This document shows positions 1-8,111 of a stretch of DNA of 64,000 bases, one piece after another. The first letter of the stretch is position 1. Each line of letters begins with the position of its first letter. The notes beneath the pieces are model-generated. The model worked only from the letters and a program-made list of their open reading frames with translations, ran no database searches and was not told the DNA's origin. The DNA lies in the NCBI RefSeq assembly GCF_004917075.1, contig NZ_SSYB01000001.1:851478-915477 (forward strand). The letters run 5' to 3'. Origin of the DNA: Geomonas edaphica (GTDB lineage Bacteria; Desulfobacterota; Desulfuromonadia; Geobacterales; Geobacteraceae). The position numbers were made by a program, and so were the translations under genes.

Positions 1-81
1 CCCCTTCTCTTTTGGTTCTACCCGAAATGTTCCACGAAGCAGCCTGTGTGTATCACAACGGCGCTGCACTAGTCCTCGCGT

Positions 82-160
82 CCCCCCCTTTGCGAAGGGG
101 GAGCCTGCCGCCCGTAGCAGCCTCCGCGAAGGGGGAAGAGGAGGGATTTGCCTTATAGAA
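82..160. repeat. GC-rich intergenic palindrome, copy 1
   Basis: The core (82-101) is a C-run, TTTGCGAA, G-run palindrome. It is followed by a degenerate second half near 126-155 that resembles the tail of the copy at 1684-1722 (GAGGGATTTGCC). Other copies lie at 1684-1722 and 13702-13723. No gene is seen in bases 1-163. Confidence 0.6.
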
Positions 161-163
161 CCT

Positions 164-1462
164 CTACCTACTTCCCCCCTGCAGCAGCTCGCACACCGCC
201 GTAGCTAACGCCATCACCCCGCCCCGCAAGGTCGGCTCCGGAGCCGGAGCGTAGAGCGGCGAATGCTGCGATGGAAGCGCCCCTCCAGAAGCCGCGCATT
301 CCTCAAAACGGCTCGGGTCCGCAGCACCCAGCCAGAACATGCAGATGGGAATCTCCCCGCCGAGCCCCCAGGAACCGAAATCCTCGCTCACCATACGCGC
401 CGCCGACCGGACCACGTTTTCCTCCCCAAGCGCCACGCGCAAGGCACCGGCCAGGCGCTCAGCGAGCTCCGGGTCGTTGCAGGTCGCCGGATGCGCGGCA
501 AGCACCCGCACCACGGGCGAAAGCTCCTGCGGCACCCCGGCGGCAAGCGCAGTCCCCTCGCAGATGCGCCGCACCGACTCGATAATGCGGTCGCGCACCC
601 GGTCGTCGAAGCTCCGTATGGAAAGCTGCAGCACGACCTCTTCGGGGATGACGTTGCAGGCGGCTCCTCCGTGAATCGCCCCCACGGTGAGTACCGCAGG
701 TTCGTGCGGCGATATCTCTCGACTCACGATGGTCTGGAAGGCAAGTACAAGCTGCGCGGCGAGCACCACCGGGTCCTTGCCGCATTCGGGTGCCGAACCG
801 TGCGCCCCGACCCCGCGCACCACCACCTCGACCTCGGTGAAACTAGCCAGGAAATTCCCCGGCGCCCAGCCGGCGGTCCCAGCCTTCAGAAACAGCGTGC
901 TGTGCAGCGCAAGGGCGAAATCGGGTCTCGGGCAGAGCCGATACGCACCGTCGTCGATCATAGCCTGTGCCCCGTCGCCCCCCTCTTCTCCCGGCTGAGC
1001 CACCAGCACGAGCGTACCGGACCAGTTCGCGCGGCAGCGGGAAAGCACGCGCGCCGCCCCCAGCAGGCAGGACATGTGCACGTCATGCCCGCAGGCATGC
1101 ATGACCGCCCCTTCGCTACCGTCGCGATAGGTCCCCCTTGCCCTGCTCGCATAGGGAAGCCCCGTCTTTTCCTCCACCGGAAGCGCGTCCATGTCGGCGC
1201 GGAGAAGGACCGTCGGCCCGTCCCCGTTCTCCAGCACCGCCACGATACCGTAGCCGGGCCAGTCGAAGCGCTGGTACCTGCCGATTCCCTCAGTGACCGT
1301 GAAACCGAGCGTGCGGAACTCACCCGCCAGGAAAGCGGCGGTTTCCCGCTCCTGACCCGAGAGCTCGGGATGGGCGTGCAGTTTCTTGTACGACTCGACC
1401 AGCGAAGGGAGTTCGGCCTCGACCAGCGTCTCCAGGGAGTCGCGTAGCGATTTTGTCAGCAT
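164..1462 (-). CDS. M20 family amidohydrolase / metallopeptidase
   Basis: The 432-residue protein has the M20D amidohydrolase layout (IAA-amino acid / hippurate / N-acyl amino acid hydrolase type). Visible motifs are HPELS near residue 31, RADMDALPV at 88-96, the metal-binding HACGHDVH at 122-129, QPGEE near 156, and a late SQHSPLYAP histidine. These give the expected two-metal site that hydrolyses an acyl-amino acid amide bond. No signal peptide is seen, so it should be cytoplasmic. The ATG at 1462 follows a modest GAGAGA-like ribosome site. The gene stands alone, so the substrate cannot be inferred from context. Confidence 0.88.
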   Translation of the reverse strand: MLTKSLRDSLETLVEAELPSLVESYKKLHAHPELSGQERETAAFLAGEFRTLGFTVTEGIGRYQRFDWPGYGIVAVLENGDGPTVLLRADMDALPVEEKTGLPYASRARGTYRDGSEGAVMHACGHDVHMSCLLGAARVLSRCRANWSGTLVLVAQPGEEGGDGAQAMIDDGAYRLCPRPDFALALHSTLFLKAGTAGWAPGNFLASFTEVEVVVRGVGAHGSAPECGKDPVVLAAQLVLAFQTIVSREISPHEPAVLTVGAIHGGAACNVIPEEVVLQLSIRSFDDRVRDRIIESVRRICEGTALAAGVPQELSPVVRVLAAHPATCNDPELAERLAGALRVALGEENVVRSAARMVSEDFGSWGLGGEIPICMFWLGAADPSRFEECAASGGALPSQHSPLYAPAPEPTLRGGVMALATAVCELLQGGSR

Positions 1463-1556
1463 AAAGTCTCTCGGACGTGGCGATGAAAATACCGCCGCAG
1501 GTTACTATGTTCCGCCGACGTTATCAACCGCCAACTGCACCCGCCGCCGCAGCCAC

Positions 1557-1591
1557 AAAGGAGACTGGCACCGAAGGTGCCTGTCTCCTTT
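1557..1591. repeat. Near-perfect intergenic hairpin
   Basis: Two 16-base arms (AAAGGAGACTGGCACC and GGTGCCTGTCTCCTTT) surround a GAA loop, with one mismatch. It lies between divergent genes, downstream of neither, and lacks a long T-run. It is therefore more likely a repeat element than a terminator. Confidence 0.6.
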
Positions 1592-1683
1592 ACCCCTGCG
1601 TTGCGCCCTTTGTGAAGATTCTTCAGCCCCCCCCTGAGAAAGCATGAGTGCGTTAGCCTCGAGGCAGTGAGCGTGGCCTTACG

Positions 1684-1722
1684 TCCCCCCCTTTGCGAAG
1701 GGGGGACAGAGGGGATTTGCCT
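1684..1722. repeat. GC-rich intergenic palindrome, copy 2
   Basis: T(C)7TTTGCGAA(G)6A followed by CAGAGGGGATTTGCCT. It has the same core as the elements at 82 and 13702, so the three form a small repeat family in this window. Confidence 0.65.
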
Positions 1723-1920
1723 CACCCAGAACAGCCATCAACAACCGTTCGCTCTGCTGAATGGAGTGCCCCATGCAGAGCATCGTGGCTATTAAATCAG
1801 CAACAGACTTAAAGCCATACAGAGCGCTTAACCGCTAACACCCTGAAATACCATCCCTACGCCCAAAGAAGCTTGACTGGCATGCTCCGTGTAAAGTCCC
1901 AAATTCAAGGAGGGACTGCC

Positions 1921-2163
1921 ATGACCGAGATGATCGACGGGAAGGAACACGTCACAGCCGCCGAAGCCGCGGCGGAGCTCTCAACCACCGAGACGAAGAT
2001 CCTCATGCTGCTGAAGCAAAAAGCCCTGCAGGGAACCCTCTCAGAACAAGGGTGGTTCATCACCAGGGAGTCCCTGGACTGTTTCGACCAACACGCCGAA
2101 AACCCGCAAGCGCAACTCACCTGCAGGACGAGCTGCAGCAGTTCCACCTGCGGGTGCCGCTAG
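1921..2163 (+). CDS. Small helix-turn-helix-like protein with cysteine tail
   Basis: 80 residues. The start at 1921 is chosen because a strong AAGGAGG site precedes it; an upstream in-frame ATG at 1873 has none. Residues about 10-55 (TAAEAAAELST... to WFITRESLDCF) resemble the excisionase/MerR-like HTH_17 fold: a helix, a turn, and a short beta-like WFITRESL segment. The last 14 residues carry four cysteines in the pattern C-x3-C-x4-C-x-C, which could bind metal. It sits 8 bases before the next gene and the two form an operon. No function is assigned; the HTH assignment is by pattern only. Confidence 0.6.
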   Translation: MTEMIDGKEHVTAAEAAAELSTTETKILMLLKQKALQGTLSEQGWFITRESLDCFDQHAENPQAQLTCRTSCSSSTCGCR

Positions 2164-2171
2164 GAGGCGCC

Positions 2172-2471
2172 ATGAGGATCACCGTTCACCCCTCAGACCT
2201 TAAGTACCGGTATCCGAAAGTGACGGAGCAGAAGTACGAGGCCAAATTCGCAGGCCCCTGTGATCCCTCACCCTTCAACCGCGACGACCTCTACGACATC
2301 GTTCCGATGCTGACCGCAGTTATGGACGAGTTACAGTGCGATGACGCAGACACCCTGCACTTTCTCGAGGACCTTATGAACCGCGACCTGCCGCGTTTTC
2401 TGGAGAGCCGTGGCGAGGTCTTCGCCTTTCTCGCAGGATGCGGCAGAGAGATGCTGCAGCACAGACCATGA
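2172..2471 (+). CDS. Conserved-looking hypothetical protein
   Basis: 99 residues, not recognised. The AGGAGG ribosome site overlaps the TAG stop of the upstream HTH-like gene, so translation of the two is probably coupled. The protein is acidic and mostly helical in appearance (VPMLTAVMDEL, LHFLEDLMNRDLPRFLE), with three scattered cysteines and no signal peptide or membrane segment. Codon use matches its neighbours, which supports a real gene. Confidence 0.6.
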   Translation: MRITVHPSDLKYRYPKVTEQKYEAKFAGPCDPSPFNRDDLYDIVPMLTAVMDELQCDDADTLHFLEDLMNRDLPRFLESRGEVFAFLAGCGREMLQHRP

Positions 2472-2602
2472 GCACCCTGACGGCGCTCAAACAACGGACA
2501 GAGAAGCCCAAAAACACCTGACGCGCAGCCCCCTCCCTGCCCCTCACCCTCCGGGTGCGGGACTCGCAGATATCTCGCGTCACTGAAAATAAAGGAGCGG
2601 CA

Positions 2603-3208
2603 ATGAACAGCTTAGCCATGAAAAGAGAGTCAATGACCGACACAACACTTACCGACTTCGCGCGGGCCGGCTTCACCATCGTACCGATGACTGCCAGGCC
2701 GAACGGCTACCTGCTGGAACTCTCCGGCTTTCTGGCCCCCGGCTGGACCGGCAGGCTTGCAGCGGGCCTTGCAGATCACCGCGTCAGCATCATAAACGGA
2801 TCCGCCGAAAAGGTGAACGCCAGCCACTGGCGCTCGCGCTTTGAACTTAAGAGTGCCCTCTTCGCCAAGAGCCCGGAGGGCATCGACTTCCTCGCCCTCG
2901 CCGGTACCGAACCGGACCACAAGGCGGCACGGATCGAGTTGCTCGCATTCAGGATGGAACCGGCCGCACGCCACGAAGGAAGCGTGTTCATCGAGATCAA
3001 GGGAATCGACCGGCTCGGCTTCCTGGGCGACCTGTTGGATCACTTCAGCATGCGTTGCCTGTTCCCGGTCAAGATGACCATCGACACACTGGGCGATACC
3101 GCGGTAGACCGTTTCTGGCTCAGAGGCGTAGGCGGCTCCCTTCCTTCCGAAGCCATCACCGACTCTGTCAGGCAGAGCCTGGCACAGCTTCTGGTCGAAA
3201 AGCGCTAA
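2603..3208 (+). CDS. ACT-domain-like protein
   Basis: 201 residues starting at 2603 behind AAAGGAG. The second half has the look of an ACT domain: beta strand SVFIEIKGID, helix RLGFLGDLLDHFS, then strands. The GxDRxGFLGDLL pattern is typical of GlnD- and GcvR-type ACT modules. The region around residues 25-70 (LSGFLAPGWTGRLAAGL..VSIINGSAEKV) may be a second, diverged copy. ACT pairs usually bind amino acids or act in regulation. No catalytic domain is attached, so it is probably a small-molecule sensing or regulatory protein. The neighbours give no ligand clue. Confidence 0.55.
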   Translation: MNSLAMKRESMTDTTLTDFARAGFTIVPMTARPNGYLLELSGFLAPGWTGRLAAGLADHRVSIINGSAEKVNASHWRSRFELKSALFAKSPEGIDFLALAGTEPDHKAARIELLAFRMEPAARHEGSVFIEIKGIDRLGFLGDLLDHFSMRCLFPVKMTIDTLGDTAVDRFWLRGVGGSLPSEAITDSVRQSLAQLLVEKR

Positions 3209-3225
3209 CCACCTACCTCAATCAG

Positions 3226-3250
3226 TCCCTCCCCCGACGGGGAGGGTCCC
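3226..3250. repeat. Short GC-rich intergenic palindrome (second family)
   Basis: TCCCTCCCCCGACGGGGAGGG-type hairpin. Similar C-run/G-run hairpins occur at about 8405-8432 and 40596-40626. It may also act as a weak terminator for the ACT-like gene. Confidence 0.45.
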
Positions 3251-3375
3251 TGCAAGCACCTCTCTCCCACACCATCCCTTCCCGGTGCGCTTACTGCACT
3301 AAAATAAAAGGACCGGTTGCAAAACCAGAGAGATTGGTTAAAGTCTTTAGCGTTGCCTAATCTATGGAGAAAGCC

Positions 3376-3897
3376 ATGATCATCCATATCGTGCGCCACG
3401 CAGAAGCAATTGAGAGAACACCTGAGATACAGGAAGAGCATCGCTTCCTCACCCGCCGCGGCAGACGACGTTTCAGGAAAGCGGCAAAAAGCCTGGCCAC
3501 CCTGGGTATATCTCCTGACCTCATCCTCACCAGCCCACTCATCCGCGCCGTGCAGACGGCGGACATCCTCGCAGAGAAACTCTCCTACAAGCGAGAACTG
3601 ATCGTCGCCACGCAGCTCGCCCCCGGTTTTCGCCCGGAGGCGCTGGATGAGCTTTTGGGGCTCTACCCGCAGGCCGGTGAAGTGGCGCTGGTTGGGCACG
3701 AGCCGGACCTGGGTCTCGTGACACAGGCGCTTTTGGGCGAGACCGACTCCCTCACCCTACCCAAGGGAGGAACGGTTTCCTTCAAGCGGGCCGCGGACGG
3801 AACGGGCGACGCACATTTCCTGCAAATGGTGACCGGTGGGGGACGCATCGTCACCTCGCGCGGCAAGGCGGTGGACCGCCTGCGCCAAGGCGGATAA
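3376..3897 (+). CDS. sixA: SixA-type phosphohistidine phosphatase
   Basis: 173 residues of the histidine phosphatase (phosphoglycerate mutase-like) superfamily. The catalytic RHAEA motif is at residues 7-11, LTSPLIRAVQTA is the second conserved block, and VALVGHEPDL carries the second histidine. SixA enzymes remove phosphate from phosphohistidine on signalling or PTS proteins. The start at 3376 is preferred over the ATG at 3364 because GGAGA lies just upstream of the former. The next genes are a helix-hairpin-helix protein and a Ppx/GppA phosphatase. SixA is often found near polyphosphate genes, so a link to polyphosphate metabolism is an inference. Confidence 0.85.
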   Translation: MIIHIVRHAEAIERTPEIQEEHRFLTRRGRRRFRKAAKSLATLGISPDLILTSPLIRAVQTADILAEKLSYKRELIVATQLAPGFRPEALDELLGLYPQAGEVALVGHEPDLGLVTQALLGETDSLTLPKGGTVSFKRAADGTGDAHFLQMVTGGGRIVTSRGKAVDRLRQGG

Positions 3898-3923
3898 CAG
3901 TACGCATAAAAGGAGCACTTACG

Positions 3924-4448
3924 ATGGTTCAGACGGCAGCAGACTTCAGACAGTTGAAAGGGGTCGGCGCGATCCTCGGCAAACGGTTGTACGATGCAGG
4001 TTATGACAGCTTCGCCAAGATCGCCCAGGCCGGAGAGGATGGGCTGCGCAAGGTGCGCGGCATCAATACGCGCCACATCCAGTCCATATTGCAACAGGCG
4101 ACAGAGCTGGCCGGGATGGCTGAAGAGCATCAAAATGCCTCGGCACAGCAGATGCTCGCGCGCGTGAGCGAGGTGCGCGAGAAGGTGGAAAACCTGGCAC
4201 AGACCACGCGCGACAGGTTTGCCGAGCAGATGTCGGAGAAATGCGGCAGAAAGCTCGGCTCGGACCTGGAGCGGATCGAAAACGCGCTGGCGCAGATGCA
4301 GGACGTAGGGCAGAAGCGCTCCAAGCGCCTTGCAAAGGCGCTTCAAAAGGCCGGCAAGAAGGTGACGGGCCTGGAAGAGGCAAGCCTCAAGAAAGTGCGC
4401 AAGGGTTTCAAGAAAGCGAGAAAGGTTGTGCTGAGGGCCCTCGCCTAG
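3924..4448 (+). CDS. Helix-hairpin-helix protein with coiled coil and lysine-rich tail
   Basis: 174 residues. Residues about 5-60 form a helix-hairpin-helix unit (FRQLKGVGAILGKRLYDAG and LRKVRGINTRHIQSILQQ), the fold used for non-specific DNA contact. Residues 65-125 are a charged, probably coiled-coil helix. The last 45 residues are strongly basic (GKKVTGLEEASLKKVRKG, FKKARKVVLR). The ribosome site AAAAGGAG lies upstream. It sits between sixA and ppx/gppA with small gaps, so co-transcription is likely. DNA, RNA or polyphosphate binding are all possible; its precise role is unknown. Confidence 0.7.
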   Translation: MVQTAADFRQLKGVGAILGKRLYDAGYDSFAKIAQAGEDGLRKVRGINTRHIQSILQQATELAGMAEEHQNASAQQMLARVSEVREKVENLAQTTRDRFAEQMSEKCGRKLGSDLERIENALAQMQDVGQKRSKRLAKALQKAGKKVTGLEEASLKKVRKGFKKARKVVLRALA

Positions 4449-4489
4449 CGATCCACCCTCCCCTCCTACCGCAGTCCAAGGAGCAGCAG

Positions 4490-6034
4490 TTGAAACAGAC
4501 CAGGCTCGCCGCAATAGACATCGGCACCAACTCCATCCGCAGCATCGTCATAGAGACCTCGGGAAACGGTAAATACAGGATCCTGGACGACGAGAAGGTC
4601 CTGGCACGCCTGGGCGAAGGACTGCACCAGACCGGGGCCATCGCGCCTGCGGCGTGGGAGCGCGCCATCGAGGCCCTCACCCGCCAGAAAAAAATCATCG
4701 ACGGCTACAAGGTAAGCGCCATCGATGCGGTCGCCACCAGCGCCGTGCGCAAGGCGTCCAACGGTGCCGAGCTGGTTCGGGCGATAAAGAAAAGCACCGG
4801 TCTCGAGATCGAGGTGGTCAGCGGCGAGGAGGAAGCGGAGCTTGCCGCGCTCTCGGCGCAGCACAACTTCGAACTCGAAGGGGTGCGGCACCTGATCTTC
4901 GACATCGGCGGCGGCAGCCTGGAACTCATATCCGCCCTCGGCACGCATACCGAGGAGATGCTCTCCCTTGAGCTTGGCGCCGTGTTCCTCACCGAGAGCT
5001 TTTTAAAAAGCGACCCGGTACTAGGCACGGAGCACCAGAAACTCCGCAAGCACATCCGCAAGTCGCTGAAAACCGCCTACACCGGCGAGCGGACGGGGAT
5101 GCAATGCCTCGTCGGCTCCGGGGGTACCGTCACCGCGATCGCCGCCATGGTCGCGGCAGCGCGCAAGGAGAAGTTCGACTCGCTGCACGGCTACGAGCTG
5201 CTGCGCTCGGAAATCGTGCACCTGCTGGCCATGCTCGCCAGAAAGAGCGACAAGGAGAGGCGCGCCATCCCGGGGCTTAACCCAGAGCGCTCCGACATCA
5301 TTGTCGCGGGCGTGACCGTGGTGGACGAGCTGATGGACTTCTTCCAGGTGAACCACCTGAAGGTGAACGAGCGTGGCATCCGCGAGGGGCTCATCCTGCG
5401 CGGACTGCGCAGGCGGAACCTCCTGCCCGAAAAGAAACTGCGCTCCTGGCGCGACAGCGCGCTCGAATTCGCCCACTCCTGTCACATCGACGAAGGACAC
5501 GCCGAGCATGTGGCGCGGCTCTCCTTGCAGCTCTTCAAGGCACTTGCCCCACGCTACGGCTGGGGTCCCAAGGAGATGCGGCTTTTAGATGCCGCCGCCA
5601 TCATGCACGACGTCGGCTACTTCATAAGCTATTCAAGCCACCACAAGCACTCCTACCACCTGATCCGCCACGCCGACCTCTTAGGCTTCACGCCGCGCGA
5701 GCGCGAGCTGATGGCCAATATCGCGCGGTACCACCGCAAATCGGCCCCGAAGAAGAAGCACGAGGAGTTCACCCGGTTATCCCCGGACGACCAGCTACTG
5801 GTAGCCCGCCTGGGCGGCATCCTGCGCCTGTGCGACGGCCTCGACCGCCGCCGCAACGCCGTGGTGCAGGGAGTTGACTGCGCCCTCACCCAGGACACCT
5901 TGGAACTCACCCTGAACGGTGATGAAGAGATGTCCGTCGAGCTTTACGGTGCCAAGGCGAAGAGCGATCTGCTGCAAGAAGCCTGCAAGGTGAGGCTCGT
6001 GCTGCATTGCGGAGTCTGCGACCAGCAGCAATGA
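4490..6034 (+). CDS. ppx: Ppx/GppA exopolyphosphatase family protein
   Basis: 514 residues from a TTG start at 4490, preceded by AAGGAG. An open frame extends further upstream but overlaps the previous gene and shows no homology-like features. The N-terminal actin-like ATPase fold shows AIDIGTNSIR (residues 8-17), the FDIGGGSLELI phosphate loop and a GSGGTVTAIAA block. The C-terminal third is an HD domain with the HD pair near residue 372 (MHDVGYF). The enzyme hydrolyses polyphosphate and/or pppGpp; which one cannot be told from sequence. It is last in the sixA, HhH, ppx group. Confidence 0.9.
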   Translation: MKQTRLAAIDIGTNSIRSIVIETSGNGKYRILDDEKVLARLGEGLHQTGAIAPAAWERAIEALTRQKKIIDGYKVSAIDAVATSAVRKASNGAELVRAIKKSTGLEIEVVSGEEEAELAALSAQHNFELEGVRHLIFDIGGGSLELISALGTHTEEMLSLELGAVFLTESFLKSDPVLGTEHQKLRKHIRKSLKTAYTGERTGMQCLVGSGGTVTAIAAMVAAARKEKFDSLHGYELLRSEIVHLLAMLARKSDKERRAIPGLNPERSDIIVAGVTVVDELMDFFQVNHLKVNERGIREGLILRGLRRRNLLPEKKLRSWRDSALEFAHSCHIDEGHAEHVARLSLQLFKALAPRYGWGPKEMRLLDAAAIMHDVGYFISYSSHHKHSYHLIRHADLLGFTPRERELMANIARYHRKSAPKKKHEEFTRLSPDDQLLVARLGGILRLCDGLDRRRNAVVQGVDCALTQDTLELTLNGDEEMSVELYGAKAKSDLLQEACKVRLVLHCGVCDQQQ

Positions 6035-6157
6035 ACCTTCCGGCTACCGGCCCGTCGTTTCTGAGGTTTACACCAGCCCCACCTTGTCATATAGTCGGCA
6101 AGTCCGAGATTCTGCGGCCAGAGCCATTCTCATCCCCCGCAAGCAACAAGGCCCCTC

Positions 6158-6856
6158 ATGATCTGCCCGAAATGCGCCCATGCACAGCCCGACGGCACCG
6201 AGGTATGTCTGCGCTGCGGCGTCATCTTCGCCAAGGTGCGTGTCGACCACTCAGCTTCCGAGCCCCCCCCGATCCATGAAGGGACGATCGAAGAAAAACC
6301 AGGGGACATGGATACCCTTCAGCTTGCGGGTAGGCTGGTGATCTGGGCGATACTACTTGTGTGGGGCGGCAAGTTCATTTTCATGCCGATCAGTGGCGAA
6401 GATTTTTCACGCTCGTACATGCACCTTGTAAACCTCCCCTTCCACGAAGCCGGGCACGTCATCTTTGCTCCGCTCGGGCGCTTCATCCAGGTACTGGGTG
6501 GGACACTAGGCCAATGGCTTATGCCTGCGGTGGTAACCGCTTCCTTTCTGCGCAGGAAGGATCACTTCGCCGCGACGGTAGGTGTTTGGTGGCTCGGCCA
6601 GAGTTTCATGGACATAGCGCCGTACATGGACGACGCTAGGGCTGGGCAATTGATGCTGCTCGGCGGGGTAACGGGGAGCGAAGTCGAAGACTACCATGAC
6701 TGGGAAATTATCCTGACGCGCTTGGGGCTCCTTCAATACGACCATGTCATCGCGCGGATCTCTTTCTTCTGCGGTACGCTCTTCATGATCGGCGGGCTCG
6801 CCTGGGGAGCCGGCATCCTGTACCGGCAGATTCAGTCGAGGCGCCGCCCGATTTAG
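6158..6856 (+). CDS. Zinc-ribbon membrane protein with HEAGH metalloprotease-like motif
   Basis: 232 residues. The N-terminus is a zinc ribbon (C3, C6, C17, C20). A membrane helix follows at about 58-75, then HEAGH at residues 96-100 inside a hydrophobic segment, as in M50-type intramembrane metalloproteases. More hydrophobic stretches lie at about 110-130, 140-160 and 195-220. A late D/E ligand may sit in SEVEDYHDW. It is shorter than site-2 proteases and lacks an obvious NPDG motif, so it may be a relic or a distant family. A good terminator follows. Confidence 0.65.
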   Translation: MICPKCAHAQPDGTEVCLRCGVIFAKVRVDHSASEPPPIHEGTIEEKPGDMDTLQLAGRLVIWAILLVWGGKFIFMPISGEDFSRSYMHLVNLPFHEAGHVIFAPLGRFIQVLGGTLGQWLMPAVVTASFLRRKDHFAATVGVWWLGQSFMDIAPYMDDARAGQLMLLGGVTGSEVEDYHDWEIILTRLGLLQYDHVIARISFFCGTLFMIGGLAWGAGILYRQIQSRRRPI

Positions 6857-6892
6857 CGGACTCGGCCCCGCCCCTAAGCTCAAATAAACACG

Positions 6893-6936
6893 AAAGCCGG
6901 AAGGTCGCTGAATGACCCATCCGGCTTTAGTTTTAG
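6893..6936 (+). terminator. Intrinsic terminator after the HEAGH protein gene
   Basis: The stem AAAGCCGG..CCGGCTTT has an inner GGTC/GACC pairing and is followed by AGTTTTAG. It lies about 35 bases after the stop at 6856 and before a convergent gene. Confidence 0.75.
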
Positions 6937-6996
6937 GTGGCAGAACTCTTCGCCAGTTTCATGCAAGGGAGCGTACTGCGAGACTGCTACGCACCC

Positions 6997-7179
6997 TTAC
7001 AGCAGGAAGAAGGCGGCGATGATGATGACGAGCCCGCTGGTTATTCTCACCGGTGTAGATGCGAACAACAGGCGCACGCGGCTATAAAGCATCGGCAGCA
7101 GATCCAGAACGAAATGCAGAACCACCAGCAGTAAGACAATCGATAGTATGAACTCGTGGCCATAGCTTAAGTATCCCAT
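6997..7179 (-). CDS. Small two-helix membrane protein
   Basis: 60 residues. The start at 7179 is chosen because a strong GGAGGT site sits 6 bases upstream; longer in-frame starts have none. There are two hydrophobic segments, residues about 9-30 (FILSIVLLLVVLHFVLDLL) and 42-60, split by a short basic loop (YSRVRLLF). No known domain was recognised. It is most likely an inner membrane protein of unknown role. Confidence 0.6.
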   Translation of the reverse strand: MGYLSYGHEFILSIVLLLVVLHFVLDLLPMLYSRVRLLFASTPVRITSGLVIIIAAFFLL

Positions 7180-7444
7180 TGGCCACCTCCTTCTCTTGGC
7201 GGAAACGGTGTCTGACCCGCCCCCGTTTCGGGGTCCGCCGTCTGTTGCCAAACATGTAGCATAGAAGATGCCATGGCAGCATTGGCGTACAGGTTTATTC
7301 GCTGCGTTGAAAAGGTCGTAAATACGGCCATCAAGGCCCTGCGCCCGTTCATCGGCGGCGACCTTTATACTCAACTGAGTAAAGTGTAAAACATTTCGAC
7401 ACTTTTTTTGAACAGAAGTGTCGATAAATTGAACAGATGCCCCG

Positions 7445-7648
7445 CTATATGCCCGCCTTCCTACGTGCGGTGACGGACTCGCCGCCGATCCCCCAGTTAT
7501 CCGTATCCACCTCCTCGATGACCACGACCGTAGTAGCCGGGTTCTTGCCGAGGGTGTCCACCAGCAACTGAGTTACCCCCTTTATCAGTGTCGCCTTCTG
7601 TTCCGCTGTCGCGCCGTCCCTGGTTATCTTGATGTTGACAAATGGCAT
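7445..7648 (-). CDS. 4-oxalocrotonate tautomerase family protein
   Basis: 67 residues, matching the usual ~62-70 for this family. After the start methionine comes the catalytic Pro-2 (MPFVNIKITRDGAT). The helix TAEQKATLIKGVTQLLVDTLGK and the strand TTVVVIEEVDTDNWGIGGE are characteristic. The start at 7648 has an AAGGGGGG site and, unlike the longer frame, exposes Pro-2. It is probably a keto-enol tautomerase acting on a small acid; the substrate is not predictable. Confidence 0.88.
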   Translation of the reverse strand: MPFVNIKITRDGATAEQKATLIKGVTQLLVDTLGKNPATTVVVIEEVDTDNWGIGGESVTARRKAGI

Positions 7649-7867
7649 GTCCCCCCCTTTTCTCACGAAATCCCCCCAGCCGCGGGGAAGCGCCACTCTA
7701 CCACACAATGCACCTGAGCACACCCCAAAGTTGGTCCTTCAAAACTCAGGCGGAAAGCCGTAGTCACTGAATGACCTGTATGATATCGCCACCTTCGAAG
7801 CTCAGTGTCCCCACCCTGCCGGTGACATGCACGGGCACCTTCTCGCCGACAGATAGCAGCCTTCAGA

Positions 7868-7983
7868 ATGTGATCGTCCGAGGCAACGAGAAAGGAGACA
7901 TCTTCTACGATGACAAGGACAGGAGAGCCTTTCTCGACCGGCTCTCTTCGATGCTGCTCAAGACCATTCGGGCAAAATCGTAG
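7868..7983 (+). pseudogene. Remnant of a REP-associated tyrosine transposase (RAYT, Y1 family)
   Basis: A stretch of about 35 codons reads VIVRGNEKGDIFYDD followed by KDRRAFLDRLSSML. This matches the start of Y1-type REP-associated transposases (the xxxRGNERxxIFxDDxDRxxFL block). The open frame begins at 7771 but its first 30 residues do not resemble the family, and it stops at 7981. The HUH motif and catalytic tyrosine are absent. This is therefore a decayed fragment, not a working enzyme. It lies beside the repeat array at 8112-8266. Confidence 0.6.
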
Positions 7984-8111
7984 TCATCCGCCAATTTAGC
8001 AGGGAAATCGACAGTTACAGGATCAAATCAACAAAGAGAGGGGGTCAACCGTCATATCAGAGCGCAAATCGACGAAGTAGCACTACAATAGTCAAATTGG
8101 ATGACCAAAAC

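Larger units (their letters stand above)
1463..1920. other. Intergenic region between divergent genes
   Basis: This 458-base gap holds the hairpin at 1557-1591 and the GC-rich palindrome at 1684-1722. No convincing gene was seen. The promoters of both flanking genes must lie here but none could be assigned. Confidence 0.5.

Noticed and set aside
1557-1572. Sigma-54 promoter (TGGCACC ... GTGC)
   Set aside because: The match lies inside a hairpin repeat and the -12 box is imperfect.
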